NCBI RefSeq assembly: GCF_927798215.1
Contig: NZ_CAKMMW010000014.1
Location: 124,001-188,000 of the forward strand
Origin: Paenibacillus_E allorhizoplanae
Lineage (GTDB): Bacteria; Bacillota; Bacilli; Paenibacillales; NBRC-103111
Reading direction: 5' to 3'
DNA length: 64,000 bases
The translations under genes and the position numbers were made by a program. Positions 1-8,899 of the stretch are shown piece by piece. Under the pieces are notes generated by a model, which did not search any database, was not told the DNA's origin, and worked only from the letters and a program-made list of their open reading frames with translations. The stretch's first letter is position 1; each line of letters begins with the position of its first letter.

Positions 1-938
1 ACGCAAGACATCGGATCTTCAGCGATAAGTACAGGCACTTTCAACTCATCTGCAAGCAATTGATCAAGCCCATGCAATAATGCGCCGCCGCCAGTCAGAA
101 TAACGCCACGGTCAATAATATCAGCAGACAACTCAGGTGGTGTCCGCTCGAGTACGCTCTTCGCCGCTGTGACGATGGAATAAACCGGATCCCATAGCGC
201 TTCCTGTACCTCACTGGAGTGAATGGTAATCGTCAATGGAAGTCCAGAAACCATATCTCTTCCGCGAATATCCATCTCTTGATCACGCCCATGTGGATAT
301 ACCGTTCCAATTTTCAACTTAATATCTTCGCTTGTCCGTTCACCGATCAACAGCTTGTACTTATTTTTGATATACTTCATGATCGCTGTATCGAACTTGT
401 CGCCAGCGATCTTGATGGAAGAGGAGGTGACGATGTCGCCCATGGATAACACGGCAACATCCGTCGTCCCCCCGCCAATATCAACAACCATGTTACCGCT
501 AGGCTGGAAGATGTCCATACCAGCGCCGATTGCCGCTGCCTTCGGTTCTTCTTCCATGAATACCTCTCGGGCACCGCTGCGCTCAGCTGCTTCGCGAATC
601 GCTTTCTGCTCAACTGAGGTAATGTTGGTAGGGGCGCAGATCAGTATTCTCGGATGAGAATACCAATTCTTGCCCCCAATTTTCGCAATGAAATGCTTCA
701 GCATCATTTCCGTAATATCAAAATCCGCGATAACACCGTCCTTAAGAGGACGAATCGCAATAATGTTACCAGGTGTTCTACCTACCATGCGGAAGGCTTC
801 TTCTCCAACAGCCAACACACGTTTCGTATCGCTTTCAATTGCAACTACGGACGGCTCATCAAGCACAACTCCGCGACCTTTTACATGAATAAGCACATTT
901 GCCGTGCCGAGATCTATTCCAATATCCTTGCTGAACAT
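1..938 (-). CDS. mbl: Mbl, MreB-family actin-like cell shape protein (3' end cut off by the window)
   Basis: Cytoplasmic actin homologue that polymerises under the membrane and organises lateral cell-wall synthesis. The frame opens at an ATG (938-936) after an AGGAGG-like site and runs off the left edge with no stop. About 312 residues are visible, and the family is about 333, so only the last ~20 are missing. The N-terminus holds the actin phosphate-1 motif DIGIDLGTANVL, followed by GRTPGNIVAIRPLKDG; near the edge LDQLLADELKVPV is seen, also typical of Mbl. It lies directly downstream of spoIIID, the same arrangement as B. subtilis spoIIID-mbl. This neighbour is why Mbl is preferred over MreB or MreBH. 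Confidence 0.93.
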   Translation of the reverse strand, partial: MFSKDIGIDLGTANVLIHVKGRGVVLDEPSVVAIESDTKRVLAVGEEAFRMVGRTPGNIIAIRPLKDGVIADFDITEMMLKHFIAKIGGKNWYSHPRILICAPTNITSVEQKAIREAAERSGAREVFMEEEPKAAAIGAGMDIFQPSGNMVVDIGGGTTDVAVLSMGDIVTSSSIKIAGDKFDTAIMKYIKNKYKLLIGERTSEDIKLKIGTVYPHGRDQEMDIRGRDMVSGLPLTITIHSSEVQEALWDPVYSIVTAAKSVLERTPPELSADIIDRGVILTGGGALLHGLDQLLADELKVPVLIAEDPMSC

Positions 939-1112
939 TTCTAATTAATCCTCCCTAAACCTACCGTCCATCCCGTGAAGAATCGGCGCTCTGATATACA
1001 GTTCTAATTATAAGCTAAATTCGCTATAAATGCATGTTTTCCTCTTTTTCCGTGAAATTTCGACACGTCCAGTTATAGGAAACACAGGAAACATCTCGGG
1101 ATGAAGGGTATC

Positions 1113-1403
1113 TTAGGACTTAACCGTAACCAGGACTTCGGAAAGCTTAGGATTACGGGTCTTACGATACTTAATTTTCGTCGCTTCTCCTCCCCTAAGG
1201 TGCCGAATTGACTTGTGATACTCCAAAATGTGCTTCACCTGATTGGCCAGGTCTGGGTTGATTTCCGGTAGTCTTTCCGTCAAATCCTTATGCACTGTGC
1301 TTTTGGAAACGCCGAATTCCTTAGCAATGGTGCGAACCGTATTCTTGGTCTCGACGATACAGGTACCAATCTTAATGGTTCGCTCTTTGATGTAATCGTG
1401 CAC
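1113..1403 (-). CDS. spoIIID: SpoIIID, mother-cell sporulation transcriptional regulator
   Basis: Small DNA-binding protein of 96 residues (B. subtilis SpoIIID is 93) that switches mother-cell genes on and off after sigma-E. The N-terminus MHDYIKERTIKIG and the helix-turn-helix around residues 23-42 (RTIAKEFGVSKSTVHKDL) are diagnostic. The C-terminus is basic (KIKYRKTRNPKLSE), as expected for the second DNA-contacting helix. It stands between spoIIQ and mbl. The 175 bp to mbl show no strong terminator, so read-through into mbl is possible. A sigma-E-like promoter is visible upstream. Confidence 0.96.
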   Translation of the reverse strand: MHDYIKERTIKIGTCIVETKNTVRTIAKEFGVSKSTVHKDLTERLPEINPDLANQVKHILEYHKSIRHLRGGEATKIKYRKTRNPKLSEVLVTVKS

Positions 1404-1437
1404 TCCCCTCGCCTCCCTACTCGAGATAGTTTGGTAA

Positions 1438-1465
1438 AGTATATGAGGGGCATGACTAGATATTC
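1438..1465 (-). promoter_or_regulatory. Candidate sigma-E promoter of spoIIID
   Basis: Read on the minus strand, GAATATC (1465-1459) is followed by a 13-base spacer and CATATACT (1445-1438). This fits the sigma-E pattern (ATATT-like -35, CATACAAT-like -10, 13-14 spacing). spoIIID is a classical sigma-E target, which supports the reading. The site is about 35 bases upstream of the start codon. Confidence 0.5.
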
Positions 1466-1569
1466 TACGTAACCAAGCCTGACAAGCTCATTTCCCATAT
1501 TTATTTTCAAAATAATATCAAGAAATCAGCTTTTGGTGCTCAAATGGGTCAAATGTCCAAGAAAAATGT

Positions 1570-1600
1570 GAAAAAGCAGCAGGAATATACCCGCTGCCGT
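1570..1600 (-). terminator. Intrinsic terminator after spoIIQ
   Basis: On the minus strand a hairpin CAGCGGG / CCTGCTG with an AT-rich loop is followed by CTTTTTC. It lies about 50 bases downstream of the spoIIQ stop codon. Confidence 0.65.
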
Positions 1601-1651
1601 TCACTATATGTAGGCCTTAGCCCCATGTATCGTAATGCTCGAAATGCTGCT

Positions 1652-2389
1652 TTATTGCTTGACGTTCAAGAGGTTTTCTGGGTTAACAGCTGCATTGTCG
1701 CTAACTTGACGTACTTCAAAGTGTAAATGCACGCCATCTTCCTTCTCGAAATCGTTGCTGCCTGCTTTAGCGATGATATCGCCTTTCTTCACTTCTGCAC
1801 CTTTTGTTACCTTCACATCAGATAAACTTTGGTAAATACTGATCAAACCGTTGCTGTGTGTAATCTCAACCAGCTTACCAACAACAGGGCTTTGCTCAAC
1901 TGCTGTAACTTTACCACCTAGTGCCGCAAGTACATCGAATGCTGCGCCATCTTTGGCTTTCAAGTCGATTGCCGTGTGCGGTGTCAGTTGATCGAGGTAT
2001 TCGATCATCGCCGCTGCCTTCACATCATTGGATGCATTCGTGTCATAGTAAGGAATTGCCACTTCGACTGCAGCTCTGTCTTTCACAGGCCATTGCATGG
2101 CTTCCGTGGTTCCGTTAACCGCGAGAGCCCCATCATGTGGTGCTTTCGGATTATCGGTTTGTTCGCTACTGCTAACCTTAAGACCCGGATCATCTAGGCT
2201 GACTGTTTTCGTTCCTGCTCCCTGGTACACCCACATTAAGGTTAAGATAATTGCTGCTGCTGCCACATACGTCGCTGGGAATACCCATTTCTTAGCAAGC
2301 AACCTCTTCCATGCAGATGTTGGACCTTGTGCTCCTTGAACAGTTTTAGGAGCTTCTTCTTTCTGAAAACCTTTGTTATTATCACTCAT
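1652..2389 (-). CDS. spoIIQ: SpoIIQ-like forespore membrane protein with M23 (LytM) domain
   Basis: Forespore protein that, by family knowledge, pairs with SpoIIIAH across the engulfment space. The start at 2389 (MSDNNKGF) follows AGGTGATAACC, a good ribosome site; an in-frame start 30 bases upstream is possible but weaker. The product is 245 residues, with one membrane segment near residues 35-56 (WVFPATYVAAAAIILTLMW) and a C-terminal LytM/M23 domain. Both zinc motifs are present: H138-x3-D142 (HTAID) and H221-L-H223 (HLHFEVRQ). B. subtilis SpoIIQ, as I recall, lacks the first histidine, so this copy resembles the zinc-binding clostridial form. It lies between spoIID and spoIIID, as expected. 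Confidence 0.88.
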   Translation of the reverse strand: MSDNNKGFQKEEAPKTVQGAQGPTSAWKRLLAKKWVFPATYVAAAAIILTLMWVYQGAGTKTVSLDDPGLKVSSSEQTDNPKAPHDGALAVNGTTEAMQWPVKDRAAVEVAIPYYDTNASNDVKAAAMIEYLDQLTPHTAIDLKAKDGAAFDVLAALGGKVTAVEQSPVVGKLVEITHSNGLISIYQSLSDVKVTKGAEVKKGDIIAKAGSNDFEKEDGVHLHFEVRQVSDNAAVNPENLLNVKQ

Positions 2390-2407
2390 GGTTATCACCT
2401 CATCAAC

Positions 2408-2436
2408 CATTCTTGACACTTTACAAGGTTTTATAC
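2408..2436 (-). promoter_or_regulatory. Possible sigma-F type promoter of spoIIQ
   Basis: On the minus strand GTATA (2436-2432) is followed after 14 bases by GTCAAGAATG (2417-2408), close to the sigma-F -10 pattern GGnnAnAnTR. It sits immediately before the spoIIQ ribosome site. spoIIQ is a known sigma-F gene in B. subtilis. The leader would be very short, so this is tentative. Confidence 0.35.
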
Positions 2437-2471
2437 TTCCAGAAAGATATTTTTATAGAAACATTACAAGT

Positions 2472-3518
2472 TTACGATTTGTTGAGAAAAGAAGCGGCAT
2501 TTTCAATAGAGATGCCCGTGTAATAATAGGTTACGATCTCCTCCGCGGTTTTCCCTTCTTTCGCCATACCGTTGGCGCCCCATTGACTTAGACCTACTCC
2601 GTGTCCGTATCCGAACGTGGTAATTGTAATTTGAGGGCCAGCCCATTTCCAAGCGAATTGAGAGGATGCTAGACCTAGCTTCTCTCTTACTTCGCGACCT
2701 GTGAATACCTTGCCTCCTATCGTCATGCTTTTAATCCGATGTCCGGTAGACCAAGAGAGTACTTTCATCCCTTTGGCACTGGTATCTGTCGTTGAGATGC
2801 TAGCTACACCTAACTTCTGAAGCATCGTCTTATAGCTAATCGTGACACTTTCTTGATAGCGAGAGGACAGCTTAATATCCCATGGACTAGGCACGCTGCG
2901 TAAATAAGGACTTGCGAACGGCCAATATTCTTCCGAATTCTCGGTATACCCATTGCTTGTTGAGAAAAAAGTCGCGTTGATCGGTACATGTCCATAAGTA
3001 AGTATCTTATCTTTGGTCTCATTGACGGCTCTATCAATTTTGGCCATATTCGTTTCGTACTTGGTCTTGTCCCACTTCGTTCGAAGCTCTTGATCCGTCA
3101 GATAGGCTTGATGGGCTGTCGTGTCTGTCACTAGCGCATCATTCACGGGCATATTGCTATAATCCTTCTCTATGACTCTACGCACAACATAGGTTCTCGC
3201 CGCCATCGCTTGCGCCTTGAGTGCCTCTAACTCGAAATCTACGGGCATTTCGGCAGCTAGCACACCTCTTACATACTGTTCTAGTGGAACGGTTTGCACG
3301 ATGGCCTGCTTCGTCAAATACACGGGAATCATCAACCCTTGTTGACCGCTAGTCTCTTGCAGGGTTGTGCCTTCAATGGGGATCGGGTACACCTCGTCGG
3401 TCGGAATCTTCTTGACTAGCAATCCAGGCACGATGATAGTGACACACAACATGGAAGATAAGCAAACAGCCATCCACAGGATGACTTCTTTTCTGAGCAC
3501 GCGTTTCTTTTTGAACAT
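2472..3518 (-). CDS. spoIID: SpoIID, engulfment lytic transglycosylase
   Basis: Mother-cell membrane enzyme that cleaves glycan strands during engulfment. The product is 348 residues, with a basic N-terminus and one membrane anchor (about residues 12-35, VILWMAVCLSSMLCVTIIV). The SpoIID domain begins near residue 78: LEQYVRGVLAAEMP, with E90 matching the catalytic glutamate, then ALKAQAMAARTYV. A second conserved block near the end (GYGHGVGLSQWGANGMA) completes the family signature. It is the first gene of the spoIID-spoIIQ-spoIIID series, downstream of murA but separated from it by the murA terminator and a 670-base spacer, so it probably has its own sporulation promoter. No convincing sigma-E site was found by eye. 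Confidence 0.96.
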   Translation of the reverse strand: MFKKKRVLRKEVILWMAVCLSSMLCVTIIVPGLLVKKIPTDEVYPIPIEGTTLQETSGQQGLMIPVYLTKQAIVQTVPLEQYVRGVLAAEMPVDFELEALKAQAMAARTYVVRRVIEKDYSNMPVNDALVTDTTAHQAYLTDQELRTKWDKTKYETNMAKIDRAVNETKDKILTYGHVPINATFFSTSNGYTENSEEYWPFASPYLRSVPSPWDIKLSSRYQESVTISYKTMLQKLGVASISTTDTSAKGMKVLSWSTGHRIKSMTIGGKVFTGREVREKLGLASSQFAWKWAGPQITITTFGYGHGVGLSQWGANGMAKEGKTAEEIVTYYYTGISIENAASFLNKS

Positions 3519-4068
3519 ATGTCTGAGCAGCCTCCATTAGCGCGTTTACTAGCAGCAATTTTGGTATGTCTTAGCTTATGAGAGGGGTTGCTAGAATAGA
3601 ACACGAACGAGGCTAGGATCGGGAATTGATAGTGCCGAAACGCCTCGCCCCGGCGGCTGCGTTTTATCTGGAAAACCTCCATCTATTTTCGCTGGATATG
3701 CCCGAAATTGCTGATTAGATGGAAAAGTTACAGGTAAAATCGCTGTAATCGGCCATATCAGCCTAGTCTCGCGAAATGAACTACAGGAAATCAAGTTAGT
3801 TCATTTACTGCGAGAAAGCGAATGAATTAACTGTAGATTTTACAGTTAAACACGCGAGAGGGTAACGTTACATGTAATAGAAGCAGGAAAAGAGGATACA
3901 AGTTGGGGAAAATCTAGCTGTGAGGCAGGTGTAGATTCTATGTAGTGGTAGGGAGATAAAGTGTAATTGCTAAACGTAGATAAAGTGTAATGGCAGGAGT
4001 GGATAGAGATATTTAAGTAGGCGAAGCGGTAGAAGTGAATAGAAGTGAAGTCAGGTATAGTGGTAGAT
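3519..4068. other. Gene-free spacer between spoIID and murA with short repeats
   Basis: No convincing gene was found on either strand. The spacer holds an inverted repeat AACTGTA / TACAGTT (3829-3847, 5-base loop), other TACAG/CTGTA half-sites near 3728-3790, and a 13-base direct repeat GATAAAGTGTAAT at 3955-3967 and 3979-3991. A G/A-rich run follows to about 4060. The look is that of decayed intergenic repeats. Confidence 0.5.
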
Positions 4069-4184
4069 TGAGAAAACCTCTATCGAGGCCATTCAAAGAT
4101 GAGCGACCGCGTTTTAGTAGTCGGATTTATCGCCAATCAGAAAGCAGTTTTCGGTAACCGAAAACGTATACTTTCTTACATGGT
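4069..4184 (+). repeat. ~115 bp intergenic repeat, copy 1 (inverted relative to 8609-8723)
   Basis: The sequence matches the reverse complement of 8609-8723 at roughly 80-85 per cent by eye. Long exact blocks include AGATGAGCGACC, TTTATCGCCAAT and CCGAAAACGTATACTTTC. It contains an 8-bp hairpin GTTTTCGG / CCGAAAAC whose 3-base loop differs between copies while the stem is kept. It ends just before the murA terminator. Confidence 0.8.
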
Positions 4185-4186
4185 CA

Positions 4187-4226
4187 AAAAAAAGAACCAT
4201 CAGGTCCGTTCCCTGATGGTTCTCTT
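4187..4226 (-). terminator. Intrinsic terminator of murA
   Basis: On the minus strand AGAACCATCAGG / CCTGATGGTTCT forms a 12-bp stem followed by eight T residues. It is directly after the murA stop codon. Confidence 0.9.
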
Positions 4227-4229
4227 GTC

Positions 4230-5549
4230 TTACGCTAGCGTCGGCTGGATATTGAAAAATCCTAGCTCCGCCACTTCTTGCTCAATTTCTTGTGGGACCG
4301 AGCGATAGATATCGGCACCTAGTTCACGCAGAACGTCAGTGATATCAACATAGCCACGATCAATGTGATGAACACCCGTAATCTCCGTCTCACCCTCAGA
4401 CGCCAATGCCGCGAGAATGAGCGCTGCACCAGCTCTCAGGTCTGTTGCACATACCTTAGCACCACGCAGTTTGGAATTACCGCTTACGATCGCTGTGCGA
4501 CCGTCCACTTTAATGTTTGCATTCATATTCGCGAATTCTTCCACATGCATGAAACGGTTCTCGAACACAGTCTCCGTTACAAGGCTCGTTCCGTCCGCTA
4601 CCATCAACAGTGCCATCATTTGCGACTGCATGTCGGTTGGGAAGCCAGGATACGGCAACGTTTTCACGTCTACTGCACGCAACGGACCTGTAGCTCGAAC
4701 GCGAATGCCGTTCTCATCTTCTTCAATCGTTACACCCATTTCCTGCATTTTGGAAATGACAGGACGAAGGTGGTCTCCAATCGCGCCTTCCATATACAGC
4801 TCACTGCCTGTAATAGCTGCAGCGATCATGTATGTGCCGGCTTCTACGCGATCTGGGATCACCGTATGTACGCAACCACGAAGCTTCTCTACACCCTCAA
4901 TACGAATAACACCCGTTCCCGCACCGCGGATCACAGCGCCCATCGCATTCAGGTAATTAGCCAAATCAACAATTTCCGGTTCTTTTGCCGCATTTTCAAT
5001 CGTTGTTGTACCTTCAGCAAGTGTTGCAGCCATCATTATGTTCTCGGTTGCACCTACGCTGGCAACATCCAAATAAATTTTGGCACCCTTCAGGCGCCCT
5101 TTCACTTTAGCTTCGATATAGCCTTGACCTAGTTCAATATCGGCACCCATCGCTTCAAAGCCTTTGAGATGCTGGTCAATCGGTCTTGTGCCAATCGCAC
5201 AACCGCCTGGAAGCGAAATTCTCGCTTGACCCAACCTAGCTAACAAAGGACCCATCACGAGGAAAGAAGCTCTCATTTTACGGACTAGATCATAGGAAGC
5301 TTCACAGGTATTAATCTGCCCAGCTCTTACTCGAATCACCTGACGGTTGTATTCGACTTCAATTCCTAAGCTTTGTAATACTTTATTAATGACTAGTACA
5401 TCGTCAAGGGGAGGCGCATCATGGATGACGCTTTCACCTTCCGACCCCAGAATGGAAGCCGCAATAATCGGCAGTACCGCATTCTTTGCTCCGTTGATTT
5501 TTACATTGCCAGCTAGCTTTCGGCCACCGCGGACGATAATTTTGCTCAT
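4230..5549 (-). CDS. murA: MurA, UDP-N-acetylglucosamine 1-carboxyvinyltransferase
   Basis: First committed cytoplasmic step of peptidoglycan synthesis: transfers enolpyruvate from PEP to UDP-GlcNAc. The start at 5549 (MSKIIVRGG) is chosen because GGAGGG lies 6 bases upstream; the frame is open a little further up. The product is 439 residues, normal for the family. Visible signatures are GAKNAVLP (K22/N23) and GGCAIGTRPIDQHLKG with C117, the fosfomycin-target cysteine. Firmicutes usually carry two copies. The position next to spoIID matches B. subtilis murAA, so this is probably the main housekeeping copy. It ends at a strong terminator. Confidence 0.97.
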   Translation of the reverse strand: MSKIIVRGGRKLAGNVKINGAKNAVLPIIAASILGSEGESVIHDAPPLDDVLVINKVLQSLGIEVEYNRQVIRVRAGQINTCEASYDLVRKMRASFLVMGPLLARLGQARISLPGGCAIGTRPIDQHLKGFEAMGADIELGQGYIEAKVKGRLKGAKIYLDVASVGATENIMMAATLAEGTTTIENAAKEPEIVDLANYLNAMGAVIRGAGTGVIRIEGVEKLRGCVHTVIPDRVEAGTYMIAAAITGSELYMEGAIGDHLRPVISKMQEMGVTIEEDENGIRVRATGPLRAVDVKTLPYPGFPTDMQSQMMALLMVADGTSLVTETVFENRFMHVEEFANMNANIKVDGRTAIVSGNSKLRGAKVCATDLRAGAALILAALASEGETEITGVHHIDRGYVDITDVLRELGADIYRSVPQEIEQEVAELGFFNIQPTLA

Positions 5550-5747
5550 CATGGTCCCTCCGCGCACTTATTTTAAAAGACAGGTTTTGCACATTTCCTA
5601 AGTTTATCATTTGGAGCCACATAGTTACAACTGTGTTCTTTTGGCAGTCAGAGATGCCCTACATAGAGTTCGAAGCGTCATGTGATTTTCATTCCGTTCT
5701 ATTATCCATTGTTGACAACAAACTTCCGCATTATTCGGAAAATCGCA

Positions 5748-6008
5748 TTAAAACATCTTACTGAAGCTCATCGAGAGACCTAAATACTGAATGAAAAACC
5801 CTGCAACCAGTTGCCCGAGTCCGATCGAAAGTAAAATTTGCAGCATAATCGCTTGTGCGCCTTTGGGCCTTCGCAGCAAAACATCAAAGCGGAACGCTTG
5901 CAGCGACCACCACGCCAACCCGATGCAAAGAATATAGACAGCTATACTAGCCATGTTCATCAACGACGCGTATTGCGCCACTTCACTCCATTTGTCCGTC
6001 TCGCCCAT
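5748..6008 (-). CDS. DUF1146 small membrane protein (YwzB-like)
   Basis: An 86-residue protein of unknown function. It has two predicted membrane segments (about residues 19-38, SIAVYILCIGLAWWSLQAF, and 54-76, MLQILLSIGLGQLVAGFFIQYL) joined by a short basic loop (LLRRPKG). In B. subtilis the DUF1146 gene ywzB lies between atpC and murAA; here it is just upstream of murA, and the nuo operon and a subtilase separate it from atpC. It starts 19 bases after the subtilase stop with its own GAGGAG site, so the two are likely cotranscribed. A weak hairpin TTCCG / CGGAA (around 5730) follows without a clear T tract. Confidence 0.8.
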   Translation of the reverse strand: MGETDKWSEVAQYASLMNMASIAVYILCIGLAWWSLQAFRFDVLLRRPKGAQAIMLQILLSIGLGQLVAGFFIQYLGLSMSFSKMF

Positions 6009-6027
6009 AGGTCACTCCTCTTCAATT

Positions 6028-8565
6028 TTACCGATTTACAACTCTAGCCAGCAAAGTCACAAATTCAGCCCGTGTTGCTTGATCTTCTGGATGGAAGGTT
6101 CCATCGGGAAATCCGCTGATCCAACCATCTGCCGCCATCTGTTTGAGAATGCCTACACCCCAATAAGATTCACTCACATCGCTAAAAGGTGCATTGCCTC
6201 TCAGCTTCCCTGTCATATTCATACTGCGCGCAAGCATTTGTGTCATTTCCATACGGGTCAGCTTGCCGTCGGGTTTAAATGTCCCATCTGGATAACCATC
6301 TACGATAGAGGCTTGAACGGTTTTGGCTATATCGTCGTAAGCCCAATGTGAAACGGACAAATCGCTGAATCGCAAATCCTTGCGTTTCGATAAACGCAAA
6401 GCACGAGACAGCACGGTTGCCGCTTCAGCTCTTGTAATGGATTGATTCGGAGCAAAACGATAATTCCCGTAGCCGCTAATCATCCCTTGCTCGGTAAGCT
6501 TGCTAATGGCATCTTGTGCCCAATGTCCAGCAATATCAACATACCCGCTGACCAGCCCATAACTGTTCAACTGTAAGCGATACATCTGACTCATGAACCA
6601 CTGGTTCGCCTGAAGTTTAATATAATACGTTCCTTCGGGCAACGGCTTCTCGAAATTAAGCTGACTCGAACCACTGTCACTACGATAGGTGCCTTGTTCC
6701 TGCAACGAGTTATTATACAACGTAGCATACAACGTACGTGAGGTTGGAATATTCGTCAATCTGATCTGGGCCAAACTATCGGAAGTTAATCGGAACTCGA
6801 ACCAATCAACGTCTTCATTTTTACTAAAAACACCTTCATACCCTGCATTCATCGCAGCAAAAGTAGCTTGATACGACTTGTCATTTGGTTCGTTCGCATC
6901 AATCAATTTGGGCGTATACTCAATCTCTAATGTGTATTCACCCGTAATCGGTCCGGTATAATCCTTCACGTTACTAACACGAATATAATATTGCCCAGGA
7001 AGTACTTCCATCTGGGAGCTTACTTCGATACCGCCATCGCCCGCTTGATCGATCGTCGTCGACTTCTCCCCTTCTTTCTGGAAAAGAAGCATAGGGTCGA
7101 TCCGCCCCGTATCCGTAGATAGTCTAAGGCGCATCGTGCCTGAGTGTTCTAGCGTGAGTGCAAACCAATCGATATCGCCTTTTTCATGAAACGTGCCTCG
7201 AATGGTCTGACTACGTTCTGGCAATGTAAAAGCTTTATACTGCTTATCATTATCCTCAAAAGGATCCGTATAAATAACAAAATCCGTTTGCAACGTGTAA
7301 TTAAGCAGGGTCTTGCGTGTCCGATCAACATTCTCCAACTGCACATAGGTAATGCCTTTGGTCACAGCTACAGTGAAAGACTGGCTTCCTGCAGCAGTTC
7401 CACTAGCCGCGACAAAGCTCTGTCCAGAATCAAAATTCACACGAATGCCTGCGCCGTCCTCGGGCTGTACCGCTAACTGAATATAACCGTCGTAAGCTGC
7501 ATCAATCGCATACCAGTCTTGGTCCTGCCCTGAGCTGAGGTTCGCTTTGACTACCGTATGATTAGGAAGTGAAGCAGCCTGACTTGCAAGATCATTCGGC
7601 TCGAAGCGATCTTGCTTATAAGGCTCCGTCAGTGCCTTCTCGATATTCAATAAGCCGTAACCCGTCTTGGCGTCCCACCCTTTGGACATCAAATCTGTGG
7701 CTGTTTGCTCGATCTGTGAGCGCACCTGATACGCCGACATTGCCGGATATTTCCCCCAGATCAGCGCAGCTGCGGCTGCCACTTGCGGCGCAGCCATTGA
7801 GCTTCCATCTTGATACTGGTAGCCACCGCCAAGCGCCGTCGTGTAGACGTCCCAAGGCGCCATAATATCGAGCTCTGGGCCATAATTTGATCGTGGATCT
7901 GCCTGTTTATTGGTGCTCACACCCCCAACAGAAAGCACAGTTGGATATGCCGCGGGGTATTTCACACTCGTGCTTTCATTACCGACAGCGGCGACGAGCA
8001 AGACATTGCGATCCTCTGCATATTGCACAATACCTGCCAGATAATCCGAGTATTTGTTCAATCCCAAGGAAAGGACTACGATTTTCGCCCCGTGATCCAC
8101 GGCATATTTAATGCCTTCACCCAGCTTAGCTTCACCGCCAGTTCCATCTGCTTCAAGTGCCTTGATTGGCATAATTCTGGCATTAGGGGCAATGCCCGCG
8201 ATGCCTTTATCGTTATTAATCGCAGCGGCAATCAAGCCGGCTACGTTCGTTCCATGTCCATTATCATCAAAAGGCTTCTTCGAAGCCTGCAGCAAGTTCA
8301 CACCATCCACTAAATTGCCAGTCAAATCTGGATGTCCAAGGTCAACGCCTGTATCAACCACGGCGACAACGATCGGCGTACGGGCATCACCTGCCGCAGC
8401 CCATGCTTGGTCAACGCGAATCATATCCAGATAAGTTTGCTTCACTCTCATGGGATCCGAAGACACCGCATAAGCCGCATCTACGTTAGGCACGAAACTC
8501 GTTAGTCCTAGGACTAGCATTGTCATCAGTATCATGGGGCCTACGTATCGAAAATAAGTCATCAC
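6028..8565 (-). CDS. Secreted S8 subtilisin-like protease with PPC domains and three SLH repeats
   Basis: Extracellular serine protease, 845 residues. A signal peptide (residues 1-30, ending near VDAAYA) is followed by a subtilase domain with the full triad: D71 (VVDTGVD), H104 (NGHGTNVAG) and S256 (GSSMAAP), plus oxyanion N196. Three regions around residues 320-660 beginning with E(P/D)N(D/E)xxxQA are prepeptidase C-terminal beta-sandwich repeats, each with a DWYA/DWFA/DWFE core. Three SLH repeats (about residues 665-845, with FSDLSVSHWA, FSDVSESYWG and TRAEA/TRMEM/TRAEF) should attach it to the cell wall. The start may be GTG 8565 or the adjacent ATG. The substrate is unknown; no counterpart sits here in B. 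subtilis, so the gene is a lineage-specific insertion. Confidence 0.93.
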   Translation of the reverse strand: MMTYFRYVGPMILMTMLVLGLTSFVPNVDAAYAVSSDPMRVKQTYLDMIRVDQAWAAAGDARTPIVVAVVDTGVDLGHPDLTGNLVDGVNLLQASKKPFDDNGHGTNVAGLIAAAINNDKGIAGIAPNARIMPIKALEADGTGGEAKLGEGIKYAVDHGAKIVVLSLGLNKYSDYLAGIVQYAEDRNVLLVAAVGNESTSVKYPAAYPTVLSVGGVSTNKQADPRSNYGPELDIMAPWDVYTTALGGGYQYQDGSSMAAPQVAAAAALIWGKYPAMSAYQVRSQIEQTATDLMSKGWDAKTGYGLLNIEKALTEPYKQDRFEPNDLASQAASLPNHTVVKANLSSGQDQDWYAIDAAYDGYIQLAVQPEDGAGIRVNFDSGQSFVAASGTAAGSQSFTVAVTKGITYVQLENVDRTRKTLLNYTLQTDFVIYTDPFEDNDKQYKAFTLPERSQTIRGTFHEKGDIDWFALTLEHSGTMRLRLSTDTGRIDPMLLFQKEGEKSTTIDQAGDGGIEVSSQMEVLPGQYYIRVSNVKDYTGPITGEYTLEIEYTPKLIDANEPNDKSYQATFAAMNAGYEGVFSKNEDVDWFEFRLTSDSLAQIRLTNIPTSRTLYATLYNNSLQEQGTYRSDSGSSQLNFEKPLPEGTYYIKLQANQWFMSQMYRLQLNSYGLVSGYVDIAGHWAQDAISKLTEQGMISGYGNYRFAPNQSITRAEAATVLSRALRLSKRKDLRFSDLSVSHWAYDDIAKTVQASIVDGYPDGTFKPDGKLTRMEMTQMLARSMNMTGKLRGNAPFSDVSESYWGVGILKQMAADGWISGFPDGTFHPEDQATRAEFVTLLARVVNR

Positions 8566-8608
8566 ATCAGGTCCTTTATCCCAAATTGAATCTCTTTGTC
8601 ATTTACTT
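8566..8608 (-). other. Subtilase leader between the repeat copy and the start codon
   Basis: Short leader with a weak AAAGGA ribosome site before the GTG/ATG start. With the repeat at 8609-8723 and the sequence to 8895 it forms a 387-base gene-free stretch. Apart from the repeat and the nuoN terminator nothing else was recognised there. Confidence 0.4.
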
Positions 8609-8723
8609 ACCACATAAGAAAGTATACGTTTTCGGTGTCCGAAAACAGCTTTGTTATTGGCGATAAAACTTACATCTAAACACGGTCGCTCATCTTCGAG
8701 GTGCCTCGATAAAAGTTTTCTCA
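8609..8723 (-). repeat. ~115 bp intergenic repeat, copy 2 (inverted relative to 4069-4184)
   Basis: Reverse complement of copy 1 with a one-base deletion. It keeps the hairpin GTTTTCGG / CCGAAAAC and adds a palindrome TCGAGG-CA-CCTCGA, where copy 1 instead has CCTC / GAGG. In the minus-strand direction it lies about 45 bases upstream of the subtilase and could be part of its leader, but copy 1 has no gene in the matching position. Confidence 0.8.
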
Positions 8724-8899
8724 TATATCTATACCATATTAAACATCTTCTCGATACCTATAACGGTTCATCTTCGCAAAAAGTTCAGATCTTAGTAAAT
8801 ATTTTTTAAAGTATTTTCTGGGAGTTGCCCGGAGCTCATCTAAATAATGTAAATATTGGGTCATCGGACCTATTCGCCTTTATTTCCGGGGAAATGAGG

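Noticed and set aside
4365..5132. + strand ORF of 255 codons inside murA
   Set aside because: Fully antisense to the conserved murA frame, Cys/His-rich nonsense composition, no ribosome site.
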